The notes: generated by a model not told the origin, from the letters alone. DNA of 64,000 nt from Streptomyces sp. NBC_01232 (GCF_035989885.1 NZ_CP108518.1:4765001-4829000); one strand, 5' to 3'; counted from the stretch's first letter, positions 18,784 through 27,824 are shown. A program made the numbers and translations.

Positions 18784-19734
18784 TCAGGCCGGGTTCGCGC
18801 TGCGGAACGCGCGGCGGTAGGTGTCGGGCGGGACCCCGACGACGCGCTTGAACTGGCGCCGCAGGGTGGTGGCCGTACCCATGCCGGTGGCGACGGCGAC
18901 CGCCTCGACGGTGTCGTCGGTGGCCTCCAGCAGTTCCTGGGCGCGGCGCACGCGCTGGGTCAGCAGCCATTGCAGTGGCGTCCGGCCGGTGACCGCCCGG
19001 AACTGCCGGCCGAGGTGGCGCGGGCTCGTGCCGGCCCTGCGCGCCATGTCGGTGACGGTCAGCGGCCGGTCCAGGCGCTGCTGCGCCCAGGCGAGGAGGT
19101 CGGCGAGCTGGTGGTCGCCGCCGCTGGCCTGGACCGGGGTGGCCACGAACTGGGCCTGGCCGCCGGGCCGGTGCGGAGGCATGACCAGACGGCGGGCGAC
19201 GGCGTTGGCGACGGCGGCGCCGTGGTCGAGGTGGACCAGGTGCAGGCACAGGTCCACGGCGGCGGCCTTGCCCGCGGCCGTGAGCACGCTGCCGTTGTCC
19301 GTGTAGAGCACGTCGGGGTCGACCTCGGCCCGTGGATGACGTGCGCCCAGTTCCGCGGCGTGCGCCCAGTGGGTGGTGGCCCGGCGGCCGTCGAGGAGGC
19401 CCGCGGCGCCCAGGACGAAGGCACCGGTGCACAGGGAGGCGATGCGGGCGCCCGCCTCGTGGGCGGCGCGCACGGCGTCGACCAGCTCGGGCGGCGGAGG
19501 TTCGTCGATGTCGGCGCAGGCGGGCACGATCACGGTGTCCGCCCGGGCGAGGTGCTCCAGGCCGTGGTCGGGCTCGACGGTGAACGGGCCGACGCGCAGC
19601 GGGCCGGGGCCGCAGAGCAGTACGTCGTACCAGCCCTGCGGGGCGTCGGGCGGGGGATTGCCGAAGATCTCGTGGGCCACCGCCAGCTCGAAGTGCAGCA
19701 GGTGACCGGCGGCCGCCAGGGCGACGGTGGGCAT
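18784..19734 (-). CDS. GlxA-family transcriptional regulator (DJ-1/PfpI domain + AraC HTH)
   Basis: A 316-aa protein. The N-terminal DJ-1/PfpI amidase-like domain (AAAGHLLHFELAVAHEIFG; nucleophile-elbow cysteine in IASLCTGAFVLGAAGLLDG) is followed by two AraC helix-turn-helices (LTVTDMARRAGTSPRHLGRQFR and TVEAVAVATGMGTATTLRRQFKR). This family senses small molecules and activates or represses adjacent genes. ATG 19734 is preferred because the DJ-1 strand begins there; GTG 19773 would add 13 residues. It diverges from a saccharopine dehydrogenase-like gene across a 154-bp region with a 9-bp tandem repeat, so it may control that gene. Confidence 0.87.
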   Translation of the reverse strand: MPTVALAAAGHLLHFELAVAHEIFGNPPPDAPQGWYDVLLCGPGPLRVGPFTVEPDHGLEHLARADTVIVPACADIDEPPPPELVDAVRAAHEAGARIASLCTGAFVLGAAGLLDGRRATTHWAHAAELGARHPRAEVDPDVLYTDNGSVLTAAGKAAAVDLCLHLVHLDHGAAVANAVARRLVMPPHRPGGQAQFVATPVQASGGDHQLADLLAWAQQRLDRPLTVTDMARRAGTSPRHLGRQFRAVTGRTPLQWLLTQRVRRAQELLEATDDTVEAVAVATGMGTATTLRRQFKRVVGVPPDTYRRAFRSANPA

Positions 19735-19813
19735 GTCCGAAAGTGTACGGGTGCTGTCGTTCCGGACCCTCACGTCCGGGCCCGGACCGCCCCGAGACTG
19801 GGTTCATCGAGCC

Positions 19814-19840
19814 GCACAGAGCGCACAGAGCGCACAGAGC
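19814..19840. repeat. 9-bp direct tandem repeat in divergent promoter region
   Basis: Three perfect consecutive copies of gcacagagc followed by a partial fourth (gcac), between the divergent GlxA-type and saccharopine dehydrogenase-like genes. Each copy is about one helical turn, so it could be an operator array or a slippage repeat. Confidence 0.8.
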
Positions 19841-19888
19841 GCACGGGCCGCAGCGGACGCAGCTGACACAGGGGACGGGGAGAACGCG

Positions 19889-20953
19889 ATGAACACGGTG
19901 GACGGCACGAGGGACAGGGCGACTGCGGCGGGCGCGGTGGTGGTCTACGGGGCGACGGGACACACCGGTCGTTTCATCGTGGCCGAGCTGCGCCGGCGCG
20001 GCATCGCCACCGTCGTCTCCGGTCGCAGCGCGACGCAGTTGGAGGCGCTGGCGGCCGACGGCGGCGCGGACGTGCTCGTCCGCCCGGCCACCGTGGACGA
20101 CCCGGCCTCCCTGGACCGTGCCCTCGCCGGAGCGGCGGCCGTCATCAACGCCGCCGGACCGTTCGCGGTGACGGGCGGCCCGGTCGTCGAGGCGGCCCTG
20201 CGCGCGGGGATCCCGTACGTCGACGTCGCGGCGGAGATCGAGGCGAACGCGGCGATGTTCGCCGACCACGCGGTGGCGGCCGGCAAGGCGGAGGTGCCCG
20301 TGGTGCCGGCCATGGCCTTCTACGGGGGCCTGGGCGACCTGCTCGTGAGCGCGGCCATGGGGGAGCGGACCGCGGCGGACGAGGTGCACGTCGCGTACGG
20401 GCTGAGCAGCTGGCAGCCCACGGCGGGCACGCGGGAGGCCGGTGCGGTGTCCCACGAGCGCCGCGCGGGCCGCCGGGTGCGGTTCACGGGCGGCGCGCTG
20501 CAGTACCACGACGACGAGCCGGCGGAGCAGGAGTGGCTCTTCCCGGAGCCGCTGGGCCGGCGGAAGGTGATCGCGGAGTTCACCATGGCCGACGTCGTCA
20601 CGGTGCCCAGTCACGTGGCCGTGCCCGAGGTGCGCACCTACATGGCGGTGGAGGCGGCGCGGGACCTCGCCGGGGCGGACACACCGGCGCCGGAGGCGGT
20701 CGACGACCTCGGCCGCTCGGACCAGACCTTCGTCGTCGACGTCCTGGTCCGTGCGGGCGGCGCCGAGCGCCGGGCCACGGCCCGGGGCCGGGACATCTAC
20801 GCCGTCACCGCGCCCCTGGCGGTGGAGGCCGTCGAGCGGATCCTGTCCGGGCGGACCCGGACGACGGGTGTGGCCTCGGCCGCGGCGATGTTCGACGCCC
20901 CGGACTTCCTGCGGGCGCTGGCCCCGTACCTGTCGGTGGAGCTCGCGCACTGA
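19889..20953 (+). CDS. saccharopine dehydrogenase-like NAD(P)-binding protein
   Basis: A 354-aa protein with an N-terminal Rossmann motif [19 protein letters not shown], then [16 protein letters not shown], and the internal segment [30 protein letters not shown]. These are hallmarks of the saccharopine dehydrogenase NADP-binding / trans-acting enoyl-reductase-like group. The reaction is not determined. ATG 19889 has GGGGAG at good spacing. The start is divergent from the GlxA-type regulator. hemB follows 112 bp downstream but has its own leader, so no functional link to heme is implied. Confidence 0.82.
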   Translation: MNTVDGTRDRATAAGAVVVYGATGHTGRFIVAELRRRGIATVVSGRSATQLEALAADGGADVLVRPATVDDPASLDRALAGAAAVINAAGPFAVTGGPVVEAALRAGIPYVDVAAEIEANAAMFADHAVAAGKAEVPVVPAMAFYGGLGDLLVSAAMGERTAADEVHVAYGLSSWQPTAGTREAGAVSHERRAGRRVRFTGGALQYHDDEPAEQEWLFPEPLGRRKVIAEFTMADVVTVPSHVAVPEVRTYMAVEAARDLAGADTPAPEAVDDLGRSDQTFVVDVLVRAGGAERRATARGRDIYAVTAPLAVEAVERILSGRTRTTGVASAAAMFDAPDFLRALAPYLSVELAH

Positions 20954-21065
20954 CCGTCCGGCGCGATCGGCAGGACACCCCCTGGGGCGGGTGGCGCCCG
21001 GGCCCGGGGGAGCCGGGCTCTACCCTTGTCCGGACTGCTGTCGATGCTCGAAGAGGCGACTGAAG

Positions 21066-22067
21066 ATGAGCGCGTACGGATCCTTCCCCGGTTCGCGGCC
21101 CCGCCGGCTGCGCACCACCCCGGCGATGCGGCGGATGGTCGCGGAGAACCGGCTGCACCCCTCGGACCTGATCCTCCCGGCGTTCGTCCGGGAGGGCATC
21201 AGCGAGCCCCTGGCGATCTCCGCGATGCCGGGCGTCGTGCAGCACACCCGGGACACGCTGCGGAAGGCCGCCGTCGAGGCGGTCGAGGCGGGGGTCTCCG
21301 GGATCATGCTGTTCGGTGTCCCGGCGGACGAGAACAAGGACGCGCTGGGCACGGCGGGCACCGAGCCGGACGGGATCCTGCAGGTCGCCATCCGCGACGT
21401 GAAGGCCGAGGTCGGGGACGACCTGGTGATCATGTCGGACCTGTGCCTGGACGAGTACACGGACCACGGCCACTGCGGTGTGCTGGACGAGAACGGGCGC
21501 GTCGACAACGACGCGACGCTGGAGCGGTACGCGGAGATGGCGCAGGTCCAGGCGGACGCGGGCGTCCACGTGGTCGGGCCCAGCGGGATGATGGACGGGC
21601 AGGTCGGCGTCATCCGTGACGCGTTGGACGAGACCGGGCACGAGGACGTCTCGATCCTCGCCTACACGGCGAAGTACACCTCCGCCTTCTACGGTCCCTT
21701 CCGCGAGGCCGTCGCCTCCTCGCTGCAGGGCGACCGCAAGACGTACCAGCAGGACCCGGCGAACGCCCGGGAGTCGCTGCGGGAGCTGGCCCTCGATCTG
21801 GAGGAGGGTGCGGACATGGTGATGGTCAAGCCGGCCGGTCCCTACCTCGACATCCTCCACCGGGTCGCGCAGGCGGTGGACGTACCGGTGGCGGCGTACC
21901 AGATCAGCGGTGAGTTCGCGATGATCGAGGCGGCGGCGGAGAAGGGCTGGATCGAGCGCGACCGGGCCATTCTGGAGACCCTGCTGGGTATCAAGCGGGC
22001 CGGCGCCGACACGATCCTCACGTACTGGGCGACCGAGGTGGCGGGCTGGCTGCGCGAGACCCGCTGA
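21066..22067 (+). CDS. hemB: delta-aminolevulinic acid dehydratase (porphobilinogen synthase)
   Basis: A 333-aa enzyme condensing two 5-aminolevulinates to porphobilinogen. The two Schiff-base lysines lie in [15 protein letters not shown] and [13 protein letters not shown]. The metal segment reads [14 protein letters not shown] (residues ~125-138). Zinc-type enzymes have three cysteines here; this one has Asp in the middle position, so its metal preference is not obvious. Length is normal. Start ATG 21066 matches the RxRRLR N-terminus. It works immediately before HemC but is separated from the hemACD operon by two genes. Confidence 0.95.
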   Translation: MSAYGSFPGSRPRRLRTTPAMRRMVAENRLHPSDLILPAFVREGISEPLAISAMPGVVQHTRDTLRKAAVEAVEAGVSGIMLFGVPADENKDALGTAGTEPDGILQVAIRDVKAEVGDDLVIMSDLCLDEYTDHGHCGVLDENGRVDNDATLERYAEMAQVQADAGVHVVGPSGMMDGQVGVIRDALDETGHEDVSILAYTAKYTSAFYGPFREAVASSLQGDRKTYQQDPANARESLRELALDLEEGADMVMVKPAGPYLDILHRVAQAVDVPVAAYQISGEFAMIEAAAEKGWIERDRAILETLLGIKRAGADTILTYWATEVAGWLRETR

Positions 22068-22125
22068 GGCTGTGGCGGGCGGCCTGCCGGGCGGTCGCGT
22101 GGGCGGTCGGGCGGGAACGCCGACG

Positions 22126-22165
22126 GGGCGGCGTACGCCGACCGGGTGTCGGAGTGACGCCGCCC
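22126..22165 (+). terminator. hairpin after hemB
   Basis: Arms gggcggcgt / acgccgccc enclose 22 nt that can pair further (cgac/gtcg). It sits between convergent hemB and the ABC permease gene. Moderate support, as the whole interval is G+C-rich. Confidence 0.55.
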
Positions 22166-22196
22166 TGGGGCGGAACGGGCCGTGCTGTCATGCCGG

Positions 22197-22982
22197 TTAC
22201 TTCGGGTCGCGGTTGAAGTTCGCCGTCGACCAGCGGTAGCCGAGGGCGATCAGGGCGATGGACCAGGCGAGGGCGAGCCAGCCGTTGTGGCCGATCTCGG
22301 TGCCCAGGAGCAGGCCGCGCAGGGTCTCGATGGCGGGTGTGAAGGGCTGGTACTCGGCGATCGGCTGGAACCAGCCCGGCATCGCGTCGATCGGGGTGAA
22401 GGCGCTGGAGATGAGCGGCAGCAGGATCAGCGGCATCGCGCTGTTGCTGGCGGCCTCGGCGTTGGGACTGGCCATGCCCATGCCGACGGCGATCCAGGTG
22501 AGCGCCAGGGCGAAGAGCGAGAGCAGTCCGAAGGCCGCGAGCCATTCCAGGGCGGTGGCGCCGGTGGAGCGGAAGCCGATGGCCACGGCGACGGCGCCGA
22601 CGAGGACCACGCTGGCGATGGACTGCAGGACGCTGCCGACGACGTGTCCGATGAGTACGGAGCCGCGGTAGATCGCCATCGTGCGGAAGCGGGCGATGAT
22701 CCCTTCGGACATGTCGGTGGACACGGACACGGCGGCCCCGATGACGGTGCTGCCGATGGTCATCAGCAGGATGCCGGGGACGACGTACGCGATGTACTCG
22801 GAGCGGCCGGCGCCGCCCATGCCCGCGCTCATCACGTCGCCGAAGATGTAGACGAAGAGCAGGAGCAGCATCACCGGGGTGAGCAGCAGGTTCAGGGTCA
22901 GCGACGGGTAGCGCCTGGCGTGCAGGAGGTTGCGGCGCAGCATCGTGGAGCAGTCGCGGGCGGCGAGGGCGAGGGAGCTCAT
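22197..22982 (-). CDS. ABC-2 type transporter permease (exporter 1)
   Basis: A 261-aa integral membrane protein with six hydrophobic segments, including NLLLTPVMLLLLFVYIFG, YIAYVVPGILLMTIG and the last near LALAWSIALIALGY. A central motif (VSTDMSEGIIARFRTMAI) and STAFTPIDAMPGWFQPIAEYQPFTP-type loop are typical of the DrrB / daunorubicin-resistance permease family. It pairs with the ATPase gene upstream, whose stop overlaps this start by 4 bp; AGGAG precedes ATG 22982. Likely exports a hydrophobic compound; substrate unknown. Confidence 0.9.
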   Translation of the reverse strand: MSSLALAARDCSTMLRRNLLHARRYPSLTLNLLLTPVMLLLLFVYIFGDVMSAGMGGAGRSEYIAYVVPGILLMTIGSTVIGAAVSVSTDMSEGIIARFRTMAIYRGSVLIGHVVGSVLQSIASVVLVGAVAVAIGFRSTGATALEWLAAFGLLSLFALALTWIAVGMGMASPNAEAASNSAMPLILLPLISSAFTPIDAMPGWFQPIAEYQPFTPAIETLRGLLLGTEIGHNGWLALAWSIALIALGYRWSTANFNRDPK

Positions 22983-23947
22983 CGGGCGTTCTCCTGGGTC
23001 TGGTGGGGGATGCGGGTGCCGCCGCCGGTGAGGGCGAAGAACACGTCGTCGAGGTCGGGGGTGTGGACGGTCAGCTCGTCCGCCTCGATGCCGGCCGCGT
23101 CGAGCCGGTCGAGGACGGCGCGCAGCTCGCGCTGGCTGCCGTCGCTGGGGATCTGCAGGGAGAGGGACTCCTCGTCCCGGGTCACCTCGCCCAGGGCGAG
23201 GACGGCGGAGCGGTAGGCGGCCGGGTCGGTGAAGCGGAGCCGGACGTGTCCGCCGGGGATGAGGCGCTTGAGTTCTTCGGCGGTGCCCTCGGCGGCGATC
23301 TTCCCGTCGTTGAGGACGGCGATGCGGTCGGCGAGCTGGTCGGCCTCCTCCAGGTACTGGGTGGTGAGGAAGACGGTCACGCCGCCGGTGACGAGCTCGC
23401 GGATGATCTGCCACATGGTGTGGCGGCTGCGCGGGTCGAGGCCGGTGGTCGGTTCGTCGAGGAAGATGATCCGCGGGCTGCCGACCAGGGTCATGGCGAT
23501 GTCGAGGCGGCGCTTCATGCCGCCGGAGTAGGTGGAGGCGGGCTTCTTCGCGGCTTCGACGAGGTCGAAGCGTTCCAGGAGTTCGGAGGTGACCCGCCGC
23601 CCCTCGTGCTTGGACAGGCGGTGCAGGTCGGCGAGGAGGAGCATGTTCTCCTCGCCGGTGATCAGCCCGTCGACGGCGGAGAACTGGCCGGTGACACCGA
23701 TCGAGGCGCGGACCGCCTGGGGGCGGGTGGCCAGGTTGTGGCCGGCGACGTACAGGTCGCCGGCGTCGGGGGTGACGAGGGTGGAGAGGATCTTGACGGC
23801 GGTGGTCTTGCCGGCGCCGTTCGGGCCGAGCAGGGAGAAGATCGTCCCTTCGGGGACGGCCAGGTCGATGCCGTCGAGGACGGTCTTGTCGCCGTAGGAC
23901 TTGCGCAGCCCGTTCGCCGCGATCGCCAGGTCGCTCATGCCGGTCAT
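22979..23947 (-). CDS. ABC transporter ATP-binding protein, DrrA family (exporter 1)
   Basis: A 322-aa ATPase. Walker A is GPNGAGKTTAV, signature STYSGGMKRRLDIA, Walker B IIFLDEPTTGLD, and the switch histidine is replaced by the FLTTQYLEEAD pattern typical of the daunorubicin resistance type (Gln). A C-terminal ~90-residue domain ends in VHTPDLDDVFFALTGG, as in DrrA. ATG 23947 follows AAGGAG. It sits between the DUF4097 gene and its permease in a three-gene operon that is divergent from a MarR/GbsR-like regulator. Confidence 0.92.
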   Translation of the reverse strand: MTGMSDLAIAANGLRKSYGDKTVLDGIDLAVPEGTIFSLLGPNGAGKTTAVKILSTLVTPDAGDLYVAGHNLATRPQAVRASIGVTGQFSAVDGLITGEENMLLLADLHRLSKHEGRRVTSELLERFDLVEAAKKPASTYSGGMKRRLDIAMTLVGSPRIIFLDEPTTGLDPRSRHTMWQIIRELVTGGVTVFLTTQYLEEADQLADRIAVLNDGKIAAEGTAEELKRLIPGGHVRLRFTDPAAYRSAVLALGEVTRDEESLSLQIPSDGSQRELRAVLDRLDAAGIEADELTVHTPDLDDVFFALTGGGTRIPHQTQENAR

Positions 23948-23958
23948 GTCGGTTCTCC

Positions 23959-24624
23959 TTAGAGGCTGCGGGCGGTGATGTCGCCGTGGGCGGTGGTGGC
24001 GCGGATCGTCAGGCCGGCGGCGCCGCTGTTCTTGAGGGTGTTGTGGATGCGGCCGTAGGTGGTGCCGGCATCGAGGGAGGCGGAGACTCCGCGGGCGGCG
24101 CCGACGTTCACATCGCCGGAGAGGGTGGAGAGTTCGAGGTCTCCGCCGGTGGCCTCGGTGATGTGGAGGTCGCCCTTCTGGGTGCTGATCGCGGCGTTGC
24201 CTGCGAGGCGGCCGACGGTGATGTCGCCGGCCTGGAGGGTGAGGCGGGCGCCGGCGGTCTCGTCGAGCTTGACGGTGCCGTGGGCGGCTTCGTAGGTGAC
24301 CTCGCCCAGGCGTCCGACGCCGCGGAACTCGGCGCTGGCGGCCTTGGCTTCGATGCGGGAGCCGGCGGGGAGCTGCACGGTGACCTCGACGGAACCGGAG
24401 TTGCCGAGGATGCGGTTCTTGGCCGGCGCTGCCGCGATCCGCAGGACGCCGTCCGCGTATGCGGCGGTGGTCTGCTCGGCGGCCTTGACGTCGCGGCCCT
24501 TGGAGGCGTCGGCGGGGAGGATCTCGACGGTGGTGTCGGCCCGGTCGGCGGCGATGAACCGGATGCGTCCGGCGGGGATGTCCAGGACGGTGGTGACCGG
24601 GGTCGGGGTGGCGAACTTCTGCAT
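23959..24624 (-). CDS. DUF4097 family beta-strand repeat protein
   Basis: A 221-aa soluble protein with no signal peptide. It reads as a right-handed beta-type repeat of short strands (GDITVGRLAGNAAISTQKGDLHITEATGGDLELSTLSGDVNVG), the DUF4097 putative adhesin pattern. ATG 24624 has AAGGAG. It is the first gene of the operon with the DrrAB-like exporter. Its role there is unknown; such proteins commonly accompany this ABC pair in Streptomyces. Confidence 0.85.
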   Translation of the reverse strand: MQKFATPTPVTTVLDIPAGRIRFIAADRADTTVEILPADASKGRDVKAAEQTTAAYADGVLRIAAAPAKNRILGNSGSVEVTVQLPAGSRIEAKAASAEFRGVGRLGEVTYEAAHGTVKLDETAGARLTLQAGDITVGRLAGNAAISTQKGDLHITEATGGDLELSTLSGDVNVGAARGVSASLDAGTTYGRIHNTLKNSGAAGLTIRATTAHGDITARSL

Positions 24625-24709
24625 GGTGATTCTCCTTCTTCCGCGGCGGGCGCTCCGTGCGCCCTGCCGTTTCTGATGAGTGAAAAGCTACGTTGCGTTC
24701 GATGTTCTG

Positions 24710-24838
24710 GCAACGCACTCGTTGCGTATCAATGCAGAAGCTGCAGGTCGGAGGCTGAATTTCATTGCAATGGTTTCGCGCTTAACGCAACAAGCGAGGT
24801 GTTGTTCGTTGCAATGAAATGGAGGTGAACGCTATAGT
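24710..24838. promoter_or_regulatory. operator/promoter region between DUF4097-ABC operon and MarR/GbsR-like gene
   Basis: Two palindromic signals lie in this A+T-richer gap. gcaacg-cact-cgttgc is at 24710-24725 with a further cgttgcg at 24691. A 12-bp inverted pair, atttcattgcaa at 24759-24770 and ttgcaatgaaat at 24809-24820, encloses a second imperfect palindrome. TTGCAA (24809) and TATAGT (24833), 18 bp apart, form a plausible promoter for the plus-strand regulator, so its own operator would overlap its -35. Confidence 0.75.
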
Positions 24839-24893
24839 GGGGGACGCCACGGACTACTACGGACCACCACGGACGATCACGAAGGAGACCGCG

Positions 24894-25625
24894 ATGCCGG
24901 GAGGCAGGCTCACCCAGCAGGAACGCCAGCAGATCGCGCTGGGACTGGCCGACGACCTCGCGTACGCCGAGATCGCCAGGCGTCTGGACCGTCCGACCTC
25001 GACGATCTCGCGCGAGGTCATGCGCAACGGCGGCCCCAACGGCTACCGCGCCGACCTGGCCCACCGCGCCACCGAACGCCGCGCCCACCGCAGGCAGCCC
25101 GTGCCCCGAGGAGCCGAGGCGCCTCCGCAGGCCCACGGGCGCGACGCCGAGGCGGTGCGCGAGTACGAGGAGGTGTTCACCGACGTCCTCGTCCGGGCGG
25201 GGACGCCGAAGATGATGGCCCGGGTGATGGCCTGCCTGTACATAACGGACTCGGGCAGCCTCACCGCGGCCGAACTCGTCCAGCGCCTCCAGGTCAGCCC
25301 GGCGTCCATCTCCAAGGCGATCACGTTCCTGGAGGGCCAGGGCCTCGTCCGCAGGGAACGCGACGAACGCCGCCGCGAGCGGTACTTCGTCGACGACGAC
25401 GTCTGGTACCAGGCGACGATCGCCTCGGCCCGTGTCAACGAGCAGATCATCGCGACCGCCCGCCAGGGCGTGAGCATCCTCGGCCCCGACACCCCGGCCG
25501 CCAACCGCCTGGAGAACATCGCCCGTTTCATGGACTTCGTCTCCGAGGGCATCACCCGCGCCGCGGAACAGGCCCGCGCGGTCCTCCACACGAAGCCCGC
25601 GACACCCCCGGACGACGAGGCCTGA
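24894..25625 (+). CDS. MarR/GbsR-type regulator with N-terminal transposase-like HTH
   Basis: A 243-aa DNA-binding protein with two HTH units. Residues 1-45 (LTQQERQQIALGLADDLAYAEIARRLDRPTSTISREV) look like the HTH of IS30-type transposases (HTH_38). Residues ~120-185 form a winged helix (ITDSGSLTAAELVQRLQVSPASISKAITFLEGQGLVRRERDERRRERYFV) of the MarR/GbsR type. ATG 24894 has AAGGAG; the in-frame upstream codons run through the promoter. Divergence from the DUF4097-ABC operon and the palindromes between them point to a local drug-responsive repressor (inference). Confidence 0.85.
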   Translation: MPGGRLTQQERQQIALGLADDLAYAEIARRLDRPTSTISREVMRNGGPNGYRADLAHRATERRAHRRQPVPRGAEAPPQAHGRDAEAVREYEEVFTDVLVRAGTPKMMARVMACLYITDSGSLTAAELVQRLQVSPASISKAITFLEGQGLVRRERDERRRERYFVDDDVWYQATIASARVNEQIIATARQGVSILGPDTPAANRLENIARFMDFVSEGITRAAEQARAVLHTKPATPPDDEA

Positions 25626-25701
25626 GCCCGGCTCCCGGCTCGCGTCGTACGGGCCGCGGGCGCACTCTGGAGGGAGGGTGACCTCCTGGAGGTGATGCAC
25701 C

Positions 25702-25974
25702 ATGGCCACGCTCGTCGGGTGGCATGTGGAGCTCGAATTCACCGAGGAGGGCCACCGCACCAGTGCGGCGGCCCTGGTCAGGCTCGGGGACGGCTCCGAG
25801 ATCAAGGCGCGGGGCTATGCCTTGCGCCATCCCTCCGACCCGGAGCAGCTGAGGGTCGGGGAAGAGATCGCGGGCGCTCGCGCGCTCATGGATCTCGCGT
25901 CGCAGATGTTGCAGAAGGCCCACGCCGAGATCGACGAGGCGACGGGCCGTCATTCGTACCCGCTCAACCGCTGA
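25702..25974 (+). CDS. DUF1876 domain protein
   Basis: A 90-aa small soluble protein (ATLVGWHVELEFTEEGHRTSAAALVRL..., ending SQMLQKAHAEIDEATGRHSYPLNR). It fits the DUF1876 family, which is widespread and often multicopy in Streptomyces and resembles a double-stranded-RNA-binding-like fold. Function unknown. ATG 25702 has a strong GGAGGTG upstream. It stands alone between a regulator and a terminator. Confidence 0.85.
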   Translation: MATLVGWHVELEFTEEGHRTSAAALVRLGDGSEIKARGYALRHPSDPEQLRVGEEIAGARALMDLASQMLQKAHAEIDEATGRHSYPLNR

Positions 25975-25991
25975 GCGGCAGAACTCCTTCG

Positions 25992-26034
25992 GCTTCCCGC
26001 CGAGCGGCTCCCCCGGGGTCGCTCGGCGGGAAGC
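25992..26034. terminator. bidirectional terminator hairpin
   Basis: Perfect 15-bp stem gcttcccgccgagcg / cgctcggcgggaagc with a 13-nt loop, between the convergent DUF1876 and second ABC permease genes. Confidence 0.85.
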
Positions 26035-26036
26035 GG

Positions 26037-26792
26037 TCAGCGGGTCCGGGTGCCGAAGAGGATGCCCGCCAGGGTCACCGCCGCGGCCGTGATGGCCGCG
26101 CACCAGGTCAGGGCGATCCACGGGGCGTCCCCGGCGGGCTGGTCGAGGAGCAGGGCGCGCAGGGATTCGATCACCGGGGTCAGCGGCTGGTGGTCGGCGA
26201 AGCCGTGGAGCCAGCCGGGCATCGTCTCGATGGGGACGAACGCGCTGGACGGGTACGGCAGGAACATCATCAGGAAGGTGAACCCGCCTGCAGCCTCCGG
26301 TGACTTGGCGAGCAGCCCGAGCGCGGCCGCCAGCCACGAGATCGCCGTGATGTACGTCAGCAGCAGGGCGGCCGCGGCGAGGAAGGCGGCCGGGCCCGCC
26401 TGGGGCCGGAAGCCGATCGCGAGGGCGACGGCGAGGACCAGGGCGGTGGAGATCAGGTTGCGCACCACGGAGGCCGCGACGTGCCCGGCGAGGATCGGGA
26501 TGCCGCCGATGTCGAGGGAGCGGAAGCGGTCGATGACCCCGTTCGTCATGTCCTCGCTGACGCTGACGGCGGTGGAGGCCGCGCCGAACCCCGCGCAGAG
26601 CAGCATGGCGCCAGGGACCACGTACGTCACGTACGCCGTCCCGGTGTCGATGGCCCCGCCGAAGAAGTAGACGAAGATCAGCATCAGCATGACGGGCAGC
26701 ATCAACGCGGCGATCAGCGCGTCGGGCCGGCGGCTGCTGATGCGCAGGCTGCGGCCTGCCAGGGCGAAGGCGCTCACGGGCATGGCGGTCAT
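26037..26792 (-). CDS. ABC-2 type transporter permease (exporter 2)
   Basis: A 251-aa membrane protein with six hydrophobic segments (ALIAALMLPVMLMLIFVYFFGG, YVTYVVPGAMLLCAGFG, ... AAITAAAVTLAGILFG). Motifs VSEDMTNGVIDRFRSLDI and SSAFVPIETMPGWLHGFADHQPLTP align closely with the permease at 22197-22982. It is thus a second DrrB-like permease, a paralogue 3 kb away. The ATPase gene upstream overlaps it by 4 bp. ATG 26792 has GGAG upstream. Confidence 0.9.
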   Translation of the reverse strand: MTAMPVSAFALAGRSLRISSRRPDALIAALMLPVMLMLIFVYFFGGAIDTGTAYVTYVVPGAMLLCAGFGAASTAVSVSEDMTNGVIDRFRSLDIGGIPILAGHVAASVVRNLISTALVLAVALAIGFRPQAGPAAFLAAAALLLTYITAISWLAAALGLLAKSPEAAGGFTFLMMFLPYPSSAFVPIETMPGWLHGFADHQPLTPVIESLRALLLDQPAGDAPWIALTWCAAITAAAVTLAGILFGTRTR

Positions 26793-27724
26793 CGGTGGGC
26801 TCCCGTCAGGGCGAGGAAGACGTCGTCGAGGGTGGCGCTGCGCAGGGTGAAGCGGTCGACCGCGGTGCGGTCCGGGTCGAGTTCGTCGAGCAGCGCCCGG
26901 ACGTGGGAGGCGCTCCCGTCGGTGGCGAGGCCGAGGGTGAGCTCGTCCGGGGCGCGGTGGACCGCGCGCGGGCTGAGGGTGTCGTAGGCGGCCCGGTCCG
27001 TCAGCGTGAGGTCCAGCCGGTGGCCGGCGACGCGCGACTTGAGGGCGGAGGGCGTGCCCTCGGCGGCGATCCGTCCGTCGGCGAGGACGGCGACGCGGTC
27101 GGCGAGCCGGTCGGCCTCCTCCAGGTACTGGGTGGTCAGCAGGACGGTGGTGCCGTCGGCGCGCAGTTCCCTTACGAGGTCCCACACGTCCTGGCGGCTG
27201 CGCGGGTCGAGGCCGTTGGTCGGCTCGTCGAGGAAGATCACCTCGGGGCGCGAGACGAGGCTCGCGGCGAGGTCGAGCCGCCGCCGCATACCGCCCGAGT
27301 ACGTCTTCGCCGTGCGGCCGGCCGCTTCCGTGAGGCCGAACCGGGCGAGGAGCTCGTCGGCACGGCTGCGCGCGGCGCGCGGGGAGAGCCCGGCCAGGCG
27401 GCCCATCATGCGCAGGGTCTCGGCGCCGGTCAGGAGCTCGTCCACGGCGGCGAACTGGCCGGTGAGGGAGATCAGTTCGCGGACCCGGGAGCGTTCGGTG
27501 GCGGTGTCGTGCCCGGCGATGCGGACGGTGCCGGAGTCGGCGGCGGTGAGGGTGGCCAGGATCCGGACGGTGGTGGTCTTGCCGGCGCCGTTGGGACCGA
27601 GGAGGGCGAGGACGCTGCCGCGCGGGACGGGCAGGTCGATGCCGTCCAGGACGCGGAGGTCGCCGTAGGACTTGGTGAGGCCGGTCGCGTGGATGCCGAG
27701 GCCGCCGGAGGCGTGTGCGGTCAT
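26789..27724 (-). CDS. ABC transporter ATP-binding protein, DrrA family (exporter 2)
   Basis: A 311-aa ATPase with Walker A GPNGAGKTTTV, signature KTYSGGMRRRLDLA, Walker B VIFLDEPTNGLD, and LLTTQYLEEAD. The C-terminal domain ends LRSATLDDVFLALTG, as in the first exporter's ATPase. ATG 27724 is preceded by GGGAG. It is divergent from a TetR gene with a clear palindrome between them. The pair probably exports a hydrophobic drug-like compound; the substrate cannot be inferred. Confidence 0.92.
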   Translation of the reverse strand: MTAHASGGLGIHATGLTKSYGDLRVLDGIDLPVPRGSVLALLGPNGAGKTTTVRILATLTAADSGTVRIAGHDTATERSRVRELISLTGQFAAVDELLTGAETLRMMGRLAGLSPRAARSRADELLARFGLTEAAGRTAKTYSGGMRRRLDLAASLVSRPEVIFLDEPTNGLDPRSRQDVWDLVRELRADGTTVLLTTQYLEEADRLADRVAVLADGRIAAEGTPSALKSRVAGHRLDLTLTDRAAYDTLSPRAVHRAPDELTLGLATDGSASHVRALLDELDPDRTAVDRFTLRSATLDDVFLALTGAHR

Positions 27725-27769
27725 GGGGACGGTGCTCCCTTCGCCGTTTCTGCGTATGCCTTACGCTCT

Positions 27770-27790
27770 TCTGTGTAAGTAATACACAGA
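27770..27790. promoter_or_regulatory. TetR operator candidate
   Basis: Perfect palindrome tctgtgta-agtaa-tacacaga (8-bp arms, 5-bp spacer) in the 100-bp gap between the exporter 2 operon and the TetR gene. An A+T-rich island in very G+C-rich DNA, correctly sited to control both directions. Confidence 0.82.
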
Positions 27791-27824
27791 ACTAGGATGG
27801 GGGTCAATCGAGGAGTGGGCGGTC

